From the NCBI GenBank assembly GCA_030044775.1, contig JASICF010000400.1, positions 1 through 5,231 of the forward strand: 5,231 nt of DNA. Direction: 5' to 3'. Position 1 is the first letter of the stretch. The number at the start of each line of letters is the position of its first letter. The notes beneath the pieces were generated by a model that saw nothing but the letters and a program-made list of their open reading frames with translations, searched no databases and was not told the origin of the DNA. Shown here piece after piece: positions 4,484 through 5,231 of the stretch. This DNA is from Candidatus Sulfotelmatobacter sp. GTDB taxonomy: Bacteria > Acidobacteriota > Terriglobia > Terriglobales > Acidobacteriaceae. A program made the translations under genes and the position numbers.

Positions 4484-5231
4484 TCAGCACTCGATTAGTT
4501 GTTGGAGCGTGGCAAAGAACGCGGGATAAGAGATCGCAGCGCATTCGCTGCCCCGAATGAGGGTTTCGCCTTCGGCTCGCAGTGCGGCGATGCTGAAAGC
4601 CATGGCGATGCGATGATCGCCGAATGAGTCGAGTTCGGCGCCGTGAACCCGCTGCGAACCGGGAATTCGCAATCCATCCTCGCGTTCTTCGACTTGGGCG
4701 CCCATGGTGCGAAGATTGGCGGCGATCGAAGCGATGCGGTCGGATTCCTTGACGCGCAATTCTTTCGCGTCCCGCACCTCAATTCCCTGTCTTGTAAACG
4801 GGGCGATAGCGGCCAGCACTGGAATCTCATCGATGAGGGCTGCCGTGTCGGCGCCGGCGATGGTAGCCCCGTTCAGGCTGCCACCTTCGGCCTGCGCGGT
4901 GCCGACCAATTCGCCGTGGGTTTCTTCCAGTTGAGTGACCGAAATGCGCAGGCCCAGTTGCAGCAGAATATCGAGCAGGCGGGCGCGGGTGGGATTCATC
5001 AGCAGATTTGTGATTGTTACCTGGGATCCGGGAAAAAGCGCAGCCGCGCAAAGGAAAAATGCGGCGCTGGAAATGTCTCCGGGAATGCGAGCTTGGATGC
5101 CCTGCAGATGTTGGCCGCCGTGAATTTGGACTGCATTATTTCGCCGGTCGATTTTTGCGCCGAAAGCCCTCAGAGCCAACTCGCCGTGATCGCGGGTACG
5201 CAGCGGTTCCTCGACAGTGGTTTCGCCGTGA
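4484..5231 (-). CDS. aroA: 3-phosphoshikimate 1-carboxyvinyltransferase (EPSP synthase), C-terminal part
   Basis: EPSP synthase transfers the enolpyruvyl group of phosphoenolpyruvate to shikimate 3-phosphate, the sixth step of the shikimate pathway, in the cytoplasm. The window holds the last 248 residues; some 180-190 N-terminal residues of the usual 430-440 lie beyond the right edge. Conserved blocks appear in order: VEEPLRTRDHGE (fragment residues 6-17), the IPGDISSAAFFLCAA loop (49-63), ADTAALIDEIPVLAAIA (127-143) with the catalytic Asp of DEIP, ELRVKESDRI (157-166) with the PEP-binding Glu and Arg, and SFGDHRIAMAFSIAAL (202-217), then SYPAFFATL (234-242). No key residue appears missing and the frame is intact, so the enzyme should be active if the missing part is. 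There is no ribosome-binding support for a start at the in-frame TTG (5179), which lies inside the fold. The gene stands without other aro genes in view; the exported-protein gene follows 124 nt downstream. Confidence 0.97.
   Translation of the reverse strand, partial: HGETTVEEPLRTRDHGELALRAFGAKIDRRNNAVQIHGGQHLQGIQARIPGDISSAAFFLCAAALFPGSQVTITNLLMNPTRARLLDILLQLGLRISVTQLEETHGELVGTAQAEGGSLNGATIAGADTAALIDEIPVLAAIAPFTRQGIEVRDAKELRVKESDRIASIAANLRTMGAQVEEREDGLRIPGSQRVHGAELDSFGDHRIAMAFSIAALRAEGETLIRGSECAAISYPAFFATLQQLIEC

Noticed and set aside
5177..5179. TTG as the start of aroA
   Set aside because: In-frame sequence upstream to the window edge encodes the conserved VEEPLRTRDHGE block, so the gene continues beyond the window.

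Overview
The window looks like a chromosomal stretch of a moderately high-GC Gram-negative bacterium, most likely an acidobacterium. The lineage is inferred from recalled family resemblance, not from a search: a secreted Ig-like repeat protein with a C-terminal membrane hairpin, and two exported proteins of a style I associate with Acidobacteriota. An outer-membrane beta-barrel gene, two genes with lipoprotein-like or Sec signal peptides and an aroA with intact motifs all fit a diderm host. There is no mobile element, CRISPR array, tRNA or rRNA in view.

Layout from left to right. (1) Positions 1-212, minus strand: the N-terminus of a LacI-family repressor running off the left edge, with a good sigma70-type promoter at 297-325 and a 7-bp dyad just downstream of it. 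(2) Positions 213-591: a divergent intergenic region holding that promoter, a weaker plus-strand promoter candidate and a strong leader hairpin. (3) Positions 592-2458, plus strand: a two-gene unit with a 4-nt gap, an Ig-like secreted/membrane protein followed by an exported protein of unknown function. (4) Positions 2500-2910, minus strand: a stand-alone CBS-pair protein, convergent with the plus-strand unit. (5) Positions 3123-3713, minus strand: a small outer-membrane beta-barrel protein, with a clear intrinsic terminator 14 nt past its stop. (6) Positions 3928-4359, minus strand: a small exported protein or lipoprotein. (7) Positions 4484-5231, minus strand: the C-terminal half or more of EPSP synthase (aroA), running off the right edge.

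The genes do not form an obvious single pathway. aroA belongs to the shikimate pathway; the exported protein downstream of it and the beta-barrel protein are on the same strand and may be partly co-transcribed, but the gaps are 124 and 214 nt. The plus-strand pair is probably an operon for envelope proteins. Whether the LacI-family protein controls its divergent neighbour is open.

I found no convincing new multi-gene system. The most interesting points are the membrane hairpin with a lipobox-like end nested inside an Ig-like repeat, the leader of the beta-barrel gene (a strong ribosome-binding site in a hairpin ahead of an 11-codon reading frame), and structured leaders upstream of the Ig-like gene, the CBS gene and the small exported protein.
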